A DNA stretch of 64,000 nucleotides, from contig NZ_JARBAX010000002.1 in assembly GCF_028807635.1 (NCBI RefSeq), forward strand, positions 806,001-870,000. Reading direction: 5' to 3'. Positions within the stretch are counted from its first letter, which is position 1, and every line of letters starts with the position of its first letter. The stretch is from Streptomyces spiramyceticus (lineage in GTDB: Bacteria; Actinomycetota; Actinomycetes; Streptomycetales; Streptomycetaceae). Below are positions 16,122 to 24,134 of this stretch, in pieces. A model generated the notes under the pieces. It made no database searches, was not told the origin of the DNA, and worked only from the letters and a program-made list of their open reading frames with translations. Position numbers and translations under genes: made by a program.

Positions 16122-17213
16122 ATGACGGAGACGGAACAGCAGACCGAGCGCTCCCTCACCCCGCCTCACACACTCGCCCCACCCCGCCCCCAGGGCGACA
16201 TCCGCACCCGCCCTCTGGGCGACATCCACACCCGCCCTCTGGGCGAGATCCGCACCTGGCCCCGGTCCTTCGCCGACCGCCTCACCACCCCGCTCCCCGG
16301 CGTCAAAGCCTTCACCAAGCTTGCCCGCGAGGGAGCCCTGCGCCCGGGGCCCGAAGCGCTCCGCGACGCGGCGCTGGTGCCTTACGAGCCCGGCCCCATG
16401 CCCGCCGCCGGTGCGTCCACCGTCGCCGTCACCTGGGCGGGCCACGCCAGTTGGGTGATCCGCATCGGCGGACTCACGGTCCTCACCGACCCCGTCTGGT
16501 CGCGCAAGATCCTCGGTACGCCGGCCCGTGTCACCCCCGTCGGCATCCGCTGGGCCGACCTGCCGCCAGTCGACGCGGTGGTCATCAGCCACAACCACTA
16601 CGACCACTTGGACGCCCCCACTCTCAAGCGGCTCCCCCGGGACACCCCGCTCTTCGTCCCGGCCGGACTGGCCCGCTGGTGCCGGCGCCGTGGCTTCACC
16701 CGGGTCACCGAGCTCGACTGGTGGGAGGGCGCGGAACTGGGCGGCGTCCGCTTCGACTTCGTCCCCGCCCACCACTGGAGCAAGCGCTCCCTCACCGACA
16801 CGTGCCGCTCGCTGTGGGGCGGCTGGGTGCTGAGCGACCGTCGGGGCGAAAGCGACCGGAGCAACGGCCTCGGGGAACGTGTGTACTTCGCGGGCGACAC
16901 CGGCTACGGCCACTGGTTCAGCGAGATCGGCGCCCGCCACCCCGGCATCGACCTCGCGCTGCTCCCGATCGGCGCGTACAACCCCCGCTGGTGGCTCAGC
17001 GACGTACACGCGGATCCGGAAGAGGCGGTGCAGGCCTGCGACGACCTCGGTGCGGAGCGCATGGCGCCCATGCACTGGGGGACGTTCCTGCTCTCCGCCG
17101 AGCCGGTGCTGGAGCCGCTGACCCGGGTGCGTACGGCCTGGGAGAAGGCGGGCCGCGTGCGCGAGGCGCTGTGGGACCTGCCGATCGGCGGGTCGCGCGT
17201 ACTGACGCCGTAG
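16122..17213 (+). CDS. MBL-fold metallo-hydrolase (NAPE-PLD/UlaG-like)
   Basis: The 363-residue protein has the metallo-beta-lactamase fold metal motif SHNHYDHLD near residues 155-163, TWAGHASWVIRIGGLTVLTD before it, and later VYFAGDTGYG and APMHWGTF, which supply further ligands. The sequence order resembles N-acyl-phosphatidylethanolamine phospholipase D and other lipid-acting MBL enzymes. The first 50 residues contain a tandem repeat (GDIRTRPL, GDIHTRPL, GEIRTWP). It shares the MBL fold with the gene at 17907-18680 but is not closely similar. The natural substrate is not shown. Confidence 0.86.
   Translation: MTETEQQTERSLTPPHTLAPPRPQGDIRTRPLGDIHTRPLGEIRTWPRSFADRLTTPLPGVKAFTKLAREGALRPGPEALRDAALVPYEPGPMPAAGASTVAVTWAGHASWVIRIGGLTVLTDPVWSRKILGTPARVTPVGIRWADLPPVDAVVISHNHYDHLDAPTLKRLPRDTPLFVPAGLARWCRRRGFTRVTELDWWEGAELGGVRFDFVPAHHWSKRSLTDTCRSLWGGWVLSDRRGESDRSNGLGERVYFAGDTGYGHWFSEIGARHPGIDLALLPIGAYNPRWWLSDVHADPEEAVQACDDLGAERMAPMHWGTFLLSAEPVLEPLTRVRTAWEKAGRVREALWDLPIGGSRVLTP
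16194..16260 (+). repeat. 24-bp in-frame tandem repeat in MBL gene
   Basis: A 24-base unit, roughly GGCGACATCCGCACCCGCCC plus TCTG, is present about 2.7 times, encoding GDI[RH]TRPL. The copies differ at a few bases. It gives a length-variable N-terminal extension before the catalytic domain. Confidence 0.8.
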
Positions 17214-17268
17214 GGCCCGTAGGGCTCGTAGGGCGATTGCGGCGTACGGACACCCAGGGCACCCAGGG

Positions 17269-17910
17269 TTACGTACGCCGCAGCCTGCGCCACACCGTCG
17301 GCGCCCCGCTGATCAGCAGCGCAAGCGCGACCGCTGCGACCACGCCCTGCCACGGCTCGGGGAAGAGCGACCCGCCCAGGATCCCGATCAGCTGGTACGC
17401 CGCCGCCCATGCGAGGCAGGCCGGTACGTCGCCGCGGGCGAAGCGGCGCATCGGCATCCGGGAGAACAGGCACGCCAGCATCACCGGAATGCGGCCGGCC
17501 GGCACCAGGCGGGAGAGCACCAGCACCTGCGAACCGTGCTCGTGGAGCTTGCGCTGCGCCTGTTCGAGGCGGTCGGGGGCGGCCCGCTTGCGCAGCGCTT
17601 CCAGCCAGCGCGAACCGTTCCTGGAGCGGACGCCGCGCACGCCCAGCCAGTACAGGCCCATGTCCCCGAGGAAGGCGGCGGACGAAGCCAGCGCGAAGAC
17701 GACAAGCAGCGCGAACGGGTCGAGCTGGTGGAAGGCCACCACGGCCGCCGTACTCACCAGCGCACCCGTGGGCACCACCGGCACCAGCGACCCCAGCACG
17801 ACCAGCAGGAACAGCGCCGGATAGCCGACGGCCTGCTGGGTCGACTCCGGGGGCACCTGGCCGACCACTTCTTGGGTCAACACCGCCTGGTTCAACACCG
17901 CTTGAATCAC
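17269..17910 (-). CDS. DedA/VTT-family membrane protein
   Basis: The 213-residue protein has the DedA (VTT/SNARE-associated) arrangement: an N-terminal re-entrant hydrophobic segment (LFLLVVLGSLVPVVPTGALV), FLGDMGLYWLGVRGV, a central arginine motif in VLVLSRLVPAGRIPVMLACL and final membrane helices. DedA proteins are membrane transporters or scramblases linked to lipid-carrier recycling and envelope stress. The GTG start overlaps the stop of the upstream MBL hydrolase (GTGA), so the two form an operon. The first 15 residues contain a small internal repeat (NQAVLTQ). Confidence 0.85.
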   Translation of the reverse strand: MIQAVLNQAVLTQEVVGQVPPESTQQAVGYPALFLLVVLGSLVPVVPTGALVSTAAVVAFHQLDPFALLVVFALASSAAFLGDMGLYWLGVRGVRSRNGSRWLEALRKRAAPDRLEQAQRKLHEHGSQVLVLSRLVPAGRIPVMLACLFSRMPMRRFARGDVPACLAWAAAYQLIGILGGSLFPEPWQGVVAAVALALLISGAPTVWRRLRRT

Positions 17911-18680
17911 CGGGTGGCCTCGGGCCGGACGCTCTCGCCGTGCCCGAGCCGGTGCACGGCGACCTCCGGCGCGAGCCTCGCAGCCTTCCGTACGAACTCG
18001 TCGCCGGGGGAGTGGAACTCGTGCGGTCTGAACCCGTCGAGGCCGATCGGCCAGTACGTGCCGTAGTGCACCGGCACGGCCGCCACCGGCGCGAGCCGGG
18101 CGAGCGCCTGCGCCGCCCGTCCCGCGTCCAGGTGCTCGTGCCCGAGGAAGGGCCCCCAGCCGCCGACGGGCAGCAGCGCCACATCGACCGGCCCGACGGC
18201 CTCCGCCATGCCGTCGAAGAGCCCCGTGTCCCCGGCGAAATACGTGCGCGCCTCACCGGTGACGACATAGCCGAGGGCGGGCGCGCGGTGCGGCCCGACC
18301 GGGAGCCGCCGCCCGTCGTGCAGCGCGGGAACGGCCCGTACGAGCAGATCCTTAACCCGCACTTCCTCGCCGGCCGCAACCTCGGTGATGCGCAGCCCGG
18401 AGAGCCTGCGCAGTGCGGGCACGGCGCGCGAGGCGCCGCGCGGCACGATCAGCGTCGTCCCGGGCGCGAGCCGGGCCAGCGAAGGCAGATGCAGATGGTC
18501 GGAGTGCATGTGCGAGACGAGTACCGCGTCGGCCACGGCGGCATCGGGCGGCGGCAGCGCGCCGCGCCTGCGCCGCAGATGGGCCAGGCGCCGCGCGAAC
18601 AGCGGGTCGGTCAGCAGCCGGACACCGGAGTCCTCGACGGTGCACGTGGCATGACCCCACCAGGTGATCTCCACCGGCAC
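17907..18680 (-). CDS. MBL-fold metal-dependent hydrolase
   Basis: This 257-residue protein has a compact MBL fold. WWGHATCTVEDSGVRLLTDP is followed by VSHMHSDHLHLP near residues 55-66 (the His-X-His-X-Asp-His metal motif), then YFAGDTGLFDGM and VPVHYGTY. It resembles UlaG/RomA-like hydrolases. The GTG at 18680 is the only good start. It is the first gene of a two-gene operon with the DedA protein. Five 13-bp tandem repeats lie about 35 bases upstream, in the likely promoter region. Confidence 0.87.
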   Translation of the reverse strand: MPVEITWWGHATCTVEDSGVRLLTDPLFARRLAHLRRRRGALPPPDAAVADAVLVSHMHSDHLHLPSLARLAPGTTLIVPRGASRAVPALRRLSGLRITEVAAGEEVRVKDLLVRAVPALHDGRRLPVGPHRAPALGYVVTGEARTYFAGDTGLFDGMAEAVGPVDVALLPVGGWGPFLGHEHLDAGRAAQALARLAPVAAVPVHYGTYWPIGLDGFRPHEFHSPGDEFVRKAARLAPEVAVHRLGHGESVRPEATR

Positions 18681-18715
18681 GAACGGCCTCCTCGCTGTCG
18701 GTGGCGTCGGTCTCG

Positions 18716-18776
18716 CGGTACGAGTCCTCGGTACGAGTCCTCGGTACGAGTCCTCGGTACGAGTTCTCGGTACGAG
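18716..18776 (+). repeat. 13-bp tandem repeat upstream of MBL-DedA operon
   Basis: The unit CGGTACGAGTCCT occurs at 18716, 18729 and 18742, then at 18755 with one change, then a partial copy at 18768. No spacers separate the copies. The location just upstream of a start codon suggests either a promoter-length polymorphism or stacked regulator sites. Confidence 0.9.
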
Positions 18777-18893
18777 CGTAGGCGGTGCGCGGCGGGCCTG
18801 ATCGCAAATGTCCTGATGCGTGCGTGAAGGGGTCGAGTCTGTTCATGAATGTGCGGGGGTAGCAATCCGGGGGACGAAGGGGAGGGCAGCGCC

Positions 18894-18998
18894 ATGACCA
18901 CGCACTCCGAGCAGTGCCCCCGCTGCGGGGGCGTCCTGGCGGTCACCCAGGACGGCTGGAAGATCTGCCACTCGTGCGGCTACTCCTCCCCGCCCTGA
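18894..18998 (+). CDS. 34-residue zinc-ribbon miniprotein
   Basis: The ATG at 18894 is preceded by GGGGAGGGCAGC, a good ribosome site. The peptide MTTHSEQCPRCGGVLAVTQD continues to ICHSCGYSSPP. The two CxxC pairs (CPRC at residues 8-11 and CHSC at 25-28) are spaced as in a rubredoxin-type zinc ribbon. It has no other domain. Such miniproteins could bind nucleic acid or another protein; function is unknown. Codon use is strongly GC-ending, which supports a real gene. Confidence 0.75.
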   Translation: MTTHSEQCPRCGGVLAVTQDGWKICHSCGYSSPP

Positions 18999-19090
18999 AC
19001 GCTCGCCCTGAATGCTCCTCGGGTGCGCCTCCTCCCCGCGACGCGATCGGAGTAGGGTCGGCGGCGACAGCTAGCACAGGGGGTCGGGTC

Positions 19091-19495
19091 ATGGACGAGG
19101 TAAGAGTGGCGGCCATTGCCAGCCTGACTCCGCTGGAGGAGCTCGACAGCGATCCGTTCCTGGTGGACACCCGCAGCCAGCAGGCGATGTGCGCGCGATG
19201 GGCGGCCGACAAGGGATACGTCGTCACACGGCAGTTGCTCTTCTACGGGATGCGTCCCGACCACTGCGGCCTGTGGGCCGACATCGACGCGGGCACGGTC
19301 GACCTGTTCGTCGCACCCAACGAACGCGTACTGGAACGGGCGTTGACGTCGGTCCCCGAATTCTCCGCCGAGTGCGAGCGCCGCGGCGTACGCCTGGAGA
19401 CCGCGGGCCTCGACGAGCCCGCGTACAACGCCGCCATGAAGGCCAGCGTCCACCGCAGACTGTCGATGCCGACGGCCGGATACGACGGCTGCTGA
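19091..19495 (+). CDS. Conserved hypothetical protein, possible degenerate resolvase-like fold
   Basis: The 134-residue protein is not firmly recognised. The stretch LVDTRSQQAMCARWAADKGY followed by VVTRQLLFYG and then a DLFVAP strand recalls the N-terminal catalytic domain of serine recombinases. However, the catalytic serine at the N-terminus is not in its usual setting, and the Arg-rich active-site motifs are missing. It may be a relic or an unrelated alpha/beta protein. GC-rich codons and a GGGG-type ribosome site support expression. It stands alone between the zinc-ribbon gene and the phosphodiesterase gene. Confidence 0.6.
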   Translation: MDEVRVAAIASLTPLEELDSDPFLVDTRSQQAMCARWAADKGYVVTRQLLFYGMRPDHCGLWADIDAGTVDLFVAPNERVLERALTSVPEFSAECERRGVRLETAGLDEPAYNAAMKASVHRRLSMPTAGYDGC

Positions 19496-19597
19496 CGGAC
19501 CGCTGAACCCCGCCCCACCGCCACTCCGCGCCGTTCCCGTTGTGCCAGGCTGGAGACCGGCCCACAGGCGCGGGCCGGGACGTGAGGTGATTACGGC

Positions 19598-21724
19598 GTG
19601 GTCCGAGGTCGATGGCGCAGTACGGGCAGCGCCGCACTGCGCGTGGTCACCGTGTGGGCGGTCTCGACGCTCACCATGCTGGTGCTCGCCGGCATCCTGC
19701 CGGACTTCCAGCTCCGGGCCGACGACCGCGACAGCATCACCCAGGTAGCGCTCACCGCGGCCTGGGGCGCGGGCGCCTTCGGTCTCCTCGGTGCGCTCGT
19801 CTGGCCGTTGGCCGTACGGGCGCTGCTGCTCGTCCCCGCACTCGTCCTCGGTCTGCTGGCCTTCTTCCTCAACGGTTCGCTGCTGCTCATCGCGCTCAGC
19901 CTCATCCCCGACGGGCGCGGCGAGGCCGACCCCGAGACCGCGGTCGTGGTGGCCGCCGTCATGTCCGCCGTCGCCTCCGCGACATCCGGTGCCCTCGCCG
20001 TCCGCGACGACGAGGCGTACCGGCGCAGGCTCTCCCGGCTCGCACAGCGCCGCCGCAGGCGGGGCGGCGACGACGGGCGCACCGGACTGCCCGGCACGCT
20101 CTTCCTGCAGCTCGACGGCGTCGGCCACGACGTACTGCGAGAGGCGGTCGACGACGGGCTGATGCCGACCGTCGCAAGCTGGCTCGAAGGGGAGGAGCCC
20201 TCGCACCGGCTCACCGCGTGGCGCACCGACTGGTCCAGCCAGACCGCCGCCAGCCAGCTCGGCATCCTGCACGGCAGCAACCACGACGTCCCCGCCTTCC
20301 GCTGGTACGAGAAGGACACCGGCGAGATCGTCGTCTCCAGCCGCCCGGCCAGCGCCGCCCTCATGCAGCGCCGCGCCGTCGAGCGCACGGGCGACGGTGG
20401 GCTGCTCACCTTCGACGGCGCGAGTCGTGGCAATCTCTTCAGCGGCGGCGCCGACCAGCTCGCCCTCGTCCTGGCCATCGCCGCCAGACGCGGCAAGTCC
20501 AACCGGTCCCGCGCCGGCTACTTCGCGTACTTCTCGGACCCCGCCAACGCCGTACGTACCGCCATGTCCTTCGTCGCCGAAGTCGGCCGGGAGATCGGCC
20601 AGTCCACCCGCGCGCGACTGCGCGCAGACGTCCCCCGGGTGAAGCGTGGCGGCTTCTACCCCTTCATCCGGGCCTTCGCGACCGTCGTCGAGCGGGACGT
20701 GGTCGTCGCCGCCGTGCTGGGCGACATGCTCGCCGGGCGCACTGCCGTCTACGCCGACCTCGTCGCGTACGACGAGGTGGCACACCACTCGGGGCCGCAC
20801 AGTGTGGACGCGAAGAAGGTCCTGGAGCGGCTCGACCGCTCGCTCGCGCTGATCGTCAAGGTTGCCGAGCACGCCCCGCGCGCGTACCGGATCGTCCTCC
20901 TCTCCGACCACGGGCAGAGCCCCGGTCAGACCTTCGCGGACGCGTACGGGCTGACGCTCGCCGACCTCGTCAGGGCCGGCTGCGGGCTGCCGGTCCCACG
21001 CCGGGCGGCGCGCACCGTCAGTGCCTCCGAGGCGCGCGACGCGGTACGGATCGCGCTGCACAGGCCGGTGGTGGAGGGCGAGGACGCGCACCCCGGGCCC
21101 GGCACCGATCCGGTCGTGCTCGCGTCGGGCAATCTGGGGCTGATCTCGTTCCCCGACGCCAGGGGCCGGGCGACCCGCGAGCGGATCGACCGCCGCCACC
21201 CCGCGCTGCTCACCACCCTCGCCAATCACCCCGGCATCGGCTTCCTGCTCGTACGGAGCGAGGAGCACGGCGCGCTGGTGCTCGGGGCCGACGGAGCCGA
21301 AATACGCCTGGACGACGACGGCACCGGTGACACCGGGCCGCTGGCGGTCTTCGGCCCGGGCGCGGCCGAGGCGGTACGGCGTACGGACGCCTTCCCCCAT
21401 GTCGCCGACATCATGGTCAACTCCTGGCACGACCCGGCCACCGGCCGTGTGCACGCCTTCGAGGAGCAGATCGGATCGCACGGCGGCCTCGGCGGCGAGC
21501 AGGCCCGGCCGTTCCTGCTGTCCCCGTACACCCTCTCGGCGCCGGTCGCCGACGGGCACGAGCTGGTCGGCGCGGAGCAGCTGCACGAGGTGCTGAGGCG
21601 CTGGCTGCGGGAGTGCCAGGGGCCGCAGGTGCCGGTGGCGACGACGGAGGATTCCCCGCCGGAACGCAGTGCTGAAGGACATATTCCGGTTACTGGCGGC
21701 GCCGTACAGGATAAATCTGCCTGA
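19598..21724 (+). CDS. Holin-like membrane domain fused to alkaline-phosphatase-fold phosphodiesterase
   Basis: The 708-residue protein starts with four membrane helices within residues 12-130, resembling the phage holin superfamily 4/DUF-type membrane domain of actinobacteria. From about residue 160 an alkaline phosphatase-fold domain follows: LFLQLDGVGHDVL (metal Asp), WSSQTAASQLGILHGSNHD (nucleophile Thr in QTAAS), AYDEVAHHSGPHS (metal Asp/His) and LLSDHGQSPG (metal Asp-His). These enzymes cleave phosphodiester or phosphomonoester bonds in nucleotides, lipids or polymers. The GTG at 19598 has GAGGTGA upstream. The soluble domain probably lies in the cytoplasm, tethered to the membrane. Confidence 0.83.
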   Translation: MVRGRWRSTGSAALRVVTVWAVSTLTMLVLAGILPDFQLRADDRDSITQVALTAAWGAGAFGLLGALVWPLAVRALLLVPALVLGLLAFFLNGSLLLIALSLIPDGRGEADPETAVVVAAVMSAVASATSGALAVRDDEAYRRRLSRLAQRRRRRGGDDGRTGLPGTLFLQLDGVGHDVLREAVDDGLMPTVASWLEGEEPSHRLTAWRTDWSSQTAASQLGILHGSNHDVPAFRWYEKDTGEIVVSSRPASAALMQRRAVERTGDGGLLTFDGASRGNLFSGGADQLALVLAIAARRGKSNRSRAGYFAYFSDPANAVRTAMSFVAEVGREIGQSTRARLRADVPRVKRGGFYPFIRAFATVVERDVVVAAVLGDMLAGRTAVYADLVAYDEVAHHSGPHSVDAKKVLERLDRSLALIVKVAEHAPRAYRIVLLSDHGQSPGQTFADAYGLTLADLVRAGCGLPVPRRAARTVSASEARDAVRIALHRPVVEGEDAHPGPGTDPVVLASGNLGLISFPDARGRATRERIDRRHPALLTTLANHPGIGFLLVRSEEHGALVLGADGAEIRLDDDGTGDTGPLAVFGPGAAEAVRRTDAFPHVADIMVNSWHDPATGRVHAFEEQIGSHGGLGGEQARPFLLSPYTLSAPVADGHELVGAEQLHEVLRRWLRECQGPQVPVATTEDSPPERSAEGHIPVTGGAVQDKSA

Positions 21725-21746
21725 TTTGGTGCGCTGTTCCCCGTAT

Positions 21747-21760
21747 CCGACCATGGTCGG
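21747..21760. promoter_or_regulatory. Perfect 14-bp palindrome upstream of APC permease
   Basis: CCGACCATGGTCGG equals its own reverse complement and lies 32 bases before the permease ATG. With no loop it is better read as a dimeric regulator's operator than as a terminator. The regulator is unknown. Confidence 0.45.
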
Positions 21761-21792
21761 GTTTTGGCACGGAGAGAGGCGCACCACACCCC

Positions 21793-23178
21793 ATGACCAG
21801 CACGATCACCCCAACGGCTACGACGACCGCGGCCCCTCCGGCCCAGGACGCCGCTGTCGAACAGAACAAGCACGCCCGGCGATTCGGACTGCCGGTCGCG
21901 ACCGCCCTGGTCATGGGCAACATCATCGGCGGCGGGATCTTCCTGCTCCCCGCCTCCGTCGCCCCCTTCGGCACCATCAGCCTGGTCGCCTTCGGCGTCC
22001 TCACCCTCGGCGCGATCGCGCTCGCCCTGGTCTTCGGGCGGCTCGCGGAGAAGCATCCGCAGACCGGCGGCCCGTACGTCTACGCACGCGAGGCCTTCGG
22101 CGACTTCGCCGGCTTCCTCGCCGCCTGGAGCTACTGGATCACCACCTGGGTGTCGAACGCCGCGCTCGCCGTGGCCGCGGTCGGCTACCTCGACGTCCTC
22201 ATACCCGTACAGGGCTCCGTCGCCGCCACCATCACGGCCGCGCTGGTGCTCCAGTGGCTGCCCGCACTCGCCAACCTGGCCGGTACGCGCTACGTCGGCG
22301 CGGTCCAGCTCATCGCGACCGTACTGAAGTTCGCACCGCTGCTGCTCGTCGCGGTCGGCGGACTCTTCTTCTTCGACACCGCGAACCTCGGCCCCTTCCA
22401 GGCCAGTGATTCGAGCCCGCTCGGCGCGATCTCCGCCTCCGCCGCCATCCTGCTCTTCAGCTACCTCGGCGTGGAGTCGGCGGCGGTCAGCGCGGGCGAG
22501 GTCCGCGACCCGCGGCGCAACGTCGGCCGGGCGACGATTCTCGGCACGCTCGGCGCCGCGCTGATCTATCTGCTGGGTACGCTCTCGGTCTTCGGCACGG
22601 TCGCCCACGACAAGCTCGTCGGCTCGACCGCGCCCTTCTCGGACGCCGTGAACGCGATGTTCGGCGGCTCGTGGGGCGGCACCGCGGTCGCCTGCGCGGC
22701 GCTGGTCTCGATGGTCGGCGCGCTCAACGGCTGGACGCTGCTGAGTGCGCAGACGCCGTACGCCGCTGCCAAGGACGGGCTCTTCCCGGCGGTGTTCGCC
22801 ACGAAGCGGCGCGGCGTTCCGGTGGTCGGCGTGCTGGTGACGGTCGTCCTGGCGTCGCTGCTGACCGTCTACAACTACACGGCGGGCTCCGAGGGCGTCT
22901 TCGAGATCCTGGTGCTGGTCACGACGTTCACGGCCACGGTGCCGTACCTGCTGTCGACGGCCGCCCAGATCTACTTCCTGGCCTCGGGCCAGTCCGCCCG
23001 CGTCAACCGCCGCCGCCTGGTACGCGACGGGGTCCTCGCGGTGCTTGCGTTCGGGTTCTCGATGTGGCTGGTGGCGGGGTCCGGGTATGCGGCGGTGTAC
23101 CAGGGGGTGCTGTTCTTGTTCGCGGGTGTGCTGGTGTACGCGTGGATGTCGGCGCGGAGGGTGCGGGTCGCGGCCTGA
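21793..23178 (+). CDS. APC-family amino acid permease or antiporter
   Basis: The 461-residue membrane protein has about twelve hydrophobic segments and the APC motif GNIIGGGIFLLPA at residues 42-54 in helix 1. AILLFSYLGVESAAVSAGEV in helix 6 is typical of basic amino-acid antiporters of the AdiC/ArcD-like group. It moves amino acids or amines across the plasma membrane; substrate specificity cannot be read. The first 28 residues are a Thr/Ala-rich cytosolic leader. It stands alone with a palindrome in front and may be monocistronic. Confidence 0.88.
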   Translation: MTSTITPTATTTAAPPAQDAAVEQNKHARRFGLPVATALVMGNIIGGGIFLLPASVAPFGTISLVAFGVLTLGAIALALVFGRLAEKHPQTGGPYVYAREAFGDFAGFLAAWSYWITTWVSNAALAVAAVGYLDVLIPVQGSVAATITAALVLQWLPALANLAGTRYVGAVQLIATVLKFAPLLLVAVGGLFFFDTANLGPFQASDSSPLGAISASAAILLFSYLGVESAAVSAGEVRDPRRNVGRATILGTLGAALIYLLGTLSVFGTVAHDKLVGSTAPFSDAVNAMFGGSWGGTAVACAALVSMVGALNGWTLLSAQTPYAAAKDGLFPAVFATKRRGVPVVGVLVTVVLASLLTVYNYTAGSEGVFEILVLVTTFTATVPYLLSTAAQIYFLASGQSARVNRRRLVRDGVLAVLAFGFSMWLVAGSGYAAVYQGVLFLFAGVLVYAWMSARRVRVAA

Positions 23179-23190
23179 CGGTTTCTTTCC

Positions 23191-23208
23191 CCTAGGGGGT
23201 GTCCGGTC
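23191..23208 (+). repeat. Partial copy of the 61-kb hairpin motif
   Basis: CCTAGGGGGTGTCCGGTC is identical to the left-arm sequence of the hairpin at 61093-61148. Here no inverted partner is found nearby. Both copies abut a stop codon. It lies between the convergent permease and LLM genes. Confidence 0.7.
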
Positions 23209-24023
23209 TACGATGCCGCGCCCCCGCCACCACTCACCGCCTCCCGCACCAGCGGTGCCACCTCGCCCGCGAAAATATCCGTCTGGCGGTCGTGGTCGTC
23301 CTCCGGCCAGTACACGAACGCGTTCATCGCGTCCTCCCGCACCAGAGTGACCAGCGCATCCGCCCACTGCCGCACCGACCCGTGGAACGGATCGACCGCC
23401 TCCGCCCCGATGAGGCCCGCGATGTTGTAGACCTTCCGCATCCGCGTCAGCTCCGCCGGATCGCGGCCCACCTCCTCCGCGCCCGCCTTGATCAGGCCAT
23501 TGCCCCTGGGTAGTTCGGCAGGGCCGAAGTAGCTGCTCGACGCGATCCAGCCGTCGGCCTTCGCGCCGAGCAGCCGCAGCGCACGCGGATCCAGCACGTC
23601 GAGCCAGATGCCCAGACCTCCGGTCACGCCCTCCCGCTCGTCCCGCTCACCCCGCCACATCGCGTGCACGACGTCGATGCCGTTGCTGAGCGTGTCGAGG
23701 ACCTCGCCCGTACGGGCCCCCAGTCCCAGCTGAACGCGTCCGTCGGACAGCAGGAACGCGGTGGCCGCGGACCTCGCGACCACGGCACGCCGGCGCAGCG
23801 GCAGGTTGAAGACCGTGGGCAGGACCAGCAGCCGGTCCGTTGAGGCGAGAATCCAGTTCGTCAGGGCCCACGGGTCGTAGAACGACGGACGGTCCTGGAG
23901 GGTGATCAGATCGAGCCCGGCCTCCTCGATCCGCCTGGCGCGCAGGACCGCCCGCAGTGGATCGGACCAGGTGGGATCGACGTTCGCACCCAACAGGAGG
24001 GGCAGAGGAGTCGGCACAGTCAC
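23208..24023 (-). CDS. LLM-class (luciferase-like) flavin oxidoreductase
   Basis: The roughly 271-residue protein matches the luciferase-like monooxygenase family. It has a TIM-barrel start (LPLLLGANVDPTWSDPLRAV), GLDLITLQDRPSFYDPWALT, RSAATAFLLSDGRVQLGLGA and a late LGAKADGWIASSSYFGPAEL. These enzymes use reduced flavin or F420; neither is proven here. It is shorter than typical members (300-350) because the region between the flavin-binding part and the C-terminal half is compact. Three GTG codons could start it (24050, 24023, 24017); the 24023 GTG has GGTGAT at the best spacing. Confidence 0.83.
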   Translation of the reverse strand: MTVPTPLPLLLGANVDPTWSDPLRAVLRARRIEEAGLDLITLQDRPSFYDPWALTNWILASTDRLLVLPTVFNLPLRRRAVVARSAATAFLLSDGRVQLGLGARTGEVLDTLSNGIDVVHAMWRGERDEREGVTGGLGIWLDVLDPRALRLLGAKADGWIASSSYFGPAELPRGNGLIKAGAEEVGRDPAELTRMRKVYNIAGLIGAEAVDPFHGSVRQWADALVTLVREDAMNAFVYWPEDDHDRQTDIFAGEVAPLVREAVSGGGGAAS

Positions 24024-24134
24024 AGCACGAGCATCACCCGGGCCGACCACCTCCGCACATCGGCAGGCGCACGATTACGCTGCCACGTCGAAGCTCTCGC
24101 GCACTGCCCGCGCCCCTGATCCCAGGAGGAACAC

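Noticed and set aside
18980..21787. A 935-residue minus-strand frame
   Set aside because: Antisense to the holin-phosphodiesterase gene, which has all catalytic motifs. The frame shows no recognisable domain and crosses several real genes.
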